In this document: piece after piece, positions 32,290 through 32,937 of the stretch
How positions within the stretch are numbered: position 1 is the stretch's first letter
How the letters are laid out: each line of letters starts with the position of its first letter
Origin: Candidatus Ozemibacteraceae bacterium
Lineage (GTDB): Bacteria > Muiribacteriota > Ozemobacteria > Ozemobacterales > Ozemobacteraceae
Length of the DNA: 32,937 bases
Assembly (NCBI GenBank): GCA_937998695.1
Contig: CALLCO010000278.1
Location: forward strand, 1 to 32,937
Reading direction: 5' to 3'
Notes under the pieces: generated by a model
What the model was told of the DNA's origin: nothing
The model's input: only the letters and a program-made list of their open reading frames with translations
Database searches by the model: none
Made by a program: the position numbers and the translations under genes

Positions 32290-32372
32290 CGGAGGAAGTA
32301 GGATTCGAACCCACGAACCTTTCGGTTTCCGGTTTTCAAGACCGGCGCCATCGACCGCTCGGCCATTCCTCC
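32290..32372 (-). tRNA. tRNA-Ser (anticodon TGA)
   Basis: An 83-nt tRNA: acceptor GGAGGAA/TTCCTCC, anticodon stem CCGGT/ACCGG with loop CTTGAAA (anticodon UGA, codons UCA/UCG/UCU), a short variable arm with AACC-GAAA-GGTT, T-arm GTGGG/CCTAC, discriminator G, no encoded CCA. It is the first gene of the stable-RNA unit. Confidence 0.96.
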
Positions 32373-32383
32373 CCGGGAATGTC

Positions 32384-32412
32384 AGTGTAACACAGAGACG
32401 TCGGAAAAGCAA
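32384..32412 (-). promoter_or_regulatory. Promoter of the tRNA-Ser/SRP RNA unit
   Basis: On the minus strand TTGCTT (32407-32412) is 17 bp before TACACT (32384-32389), which also has a TGn extension (TGTTACACT). Transcription would start a few bases before the first tRNA. No other promoter-like sequence is seen between the five tRNAs and the SRP RNA, so one transcript is likely. Confidence 0.55.
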
Positions 32413-32518
32413 CCTCAGCAGTCGGCCCACATCCAGGTGGTTCTCCCCCAGGAAAAGGGCACGCGGTCCGCGTGTCCTGTATTTCCTCGGAATCCCTGAA
32501 AGAAAACGTCGCTCGCGA

Positions 32519-32923
32519 TCAGGGCGCCCCTGTTGCCCCTGGCGTCCCTGATGGACCGCCCATCCCGGGCACCCCTTCGACGCCGGTCGCCGGAATCGGA
32601 TAGATGACCACCTCCTCCGGCTTGACCAGACCGAGCCGTTCGCGCGCCAGCCGCTCGATGCCGGCCGGGGTCGACAGCAGATCGAGATTCTCTTTCAGGC
32701 GCCGGTTCTCGCGTTCGAGATCTTGCAGGCGCTGGGTCATCTCCTCTTCCTTCTGCAGCAGGGCCCGGATGGCCGAATAGCGCGACAGGTAGATGACCGA
32801 CAGCGCCACGCAGAAGACCACCGACACGATGAACATCACCTCGGCCGAGAACCGCACCCGCTTGCGGCGGGGCTGTCCTTCGTCGGTCACGATGGGGGAC
32901 CGATCCATCGGAGCGGGACTCAA
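32519..32923 (-). CDS. FtsB/DivIC-like cell-division protein
   Basis: Small bitopic membrane protein of the septum-formation-initiator family (FtsB/DivIC), which joins FtsL and FtsQ/DivIB in the divisome. Of 134 residues, about 1-27 are cytoplasmic and basic (QPRRKRVRFS), 29-48 form the single membrane helix (VMFIVSVVFCVALSVIYL), 52-85 are a coiled coil (LLQKEEEMTQRLQDLERENR), and the family's end motif is LARERLGLVKPEEVVIYPIP. A Gly/Pro tail of about 20 residues follows. The start may be TTG 32923, with AGAAGG upstream, or ATG 32908, which lacks a ribosome-binding site. The upstream neighbour is outside the window. Confidence 0.87.
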   Translation of the reverse strand: MSPAPMDRSPIVTDEGQPRRKRVRFSAEVMFIVSVVFCVALSVIYLSRYSAIRALLQKEEEMTQRLQDLERENRRLKENLDLLSTPAGIERLARERLGLVKPEEVVIYPIPATGVEGVPGMGGPSGTPGATGAP

Positions 32924-32937
32924 TCGACCTTCTCTTC

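Noticed and set aside
1-32937. CRISPR array, rRNA operon, IS element or prophage
   Set aside because: No regularly spaced direct repeats, rRNA signatures, transposase or integrase motifs, or phage structural genes were seen on either strand, although the tRNA cluster would be a plausible integration site.

Overview
This is a GC-rich, gene-dense chromosomal stretch from a free-living, probably diderm and probably flagellated bacterium. Flagellation is inferred from a FlgM-like gene behind a sigma-28-type promoter; a diderm envelope is suggested by a lipobox protein, several exported proteins and a TAXI-type binding protein. I cannot name the lineage. The mix of a Bacillus-like long SRP RNA, an AspRS with an alphaproteobacterial-type motif 2, a HEAT-CheR fusion and large sensory proteins would fit a deep-branching phylum such as Riflebacteria, but that is a guess. 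No phage, IS element, CRISPR array or rRNA is visible.

Left part (1-10.4 kb): a membrane sensor cut by the window edge (minus), aspS (minus), then a divergent plus-strand pair: a dCache-HAMP-GAF-GGDEF diguanylate cyclase overlapping an exported TAXI-type solute-binding protein. A decayed minus-strand gene 3' end and an SLC12-like cation-chloride transporter follow.

Middle (10.4-18.7 kb): an exported FAD-dependent oxidoreductase with SLH-like C-terminal repeats (minus), an AT-rich regulatory region with a good sigma-54-type promoter in front of a small exported TPR protein, a translationally coupled exported protein/lipoprotein pair (minus), a tryptophanase and a YkvA/DUF1232 membrane protein.

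Signalling block (18.8-25.5 kb): a CheY-like receiver followed 3 nt later by a 1031-residue HEAT-repeat/CheR methyltransferase fusion, behind a strong sigma-70 promoter; a large exported TPR protein; and, divergently, the FlgM-like gene with a textbook sigma-28 promoter. This is the most unusual protein-coding part.

Sulfur block (25.7-28.9 kb): a cysteine-rich ArsR regulator and a four-domain CoA-disulfide/persulfide reductase-rhodanese-TusA-DsrE2 fusion, closed by a 15-bp-stem terminator. Together they look like a sulfane-sulfur-responsive unit.

Right end (29.5-32.9 kb, all minus): an ftsB-like gene, then a stable-RNA transcription unit reading tRNA-Ser(UGA), tRNA-Ser(GCU), tRNA-Arg(GCG), tRNA-Ser(CGA), tRNA-Ser(GGA) and a roughly 270-nt SRP RNA with an Alu domain, ended by a hairpin plus U-tract. 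dnaX follows. SRP RNA next to dnaX and serine tRNA is also the Bacillus arrangement.
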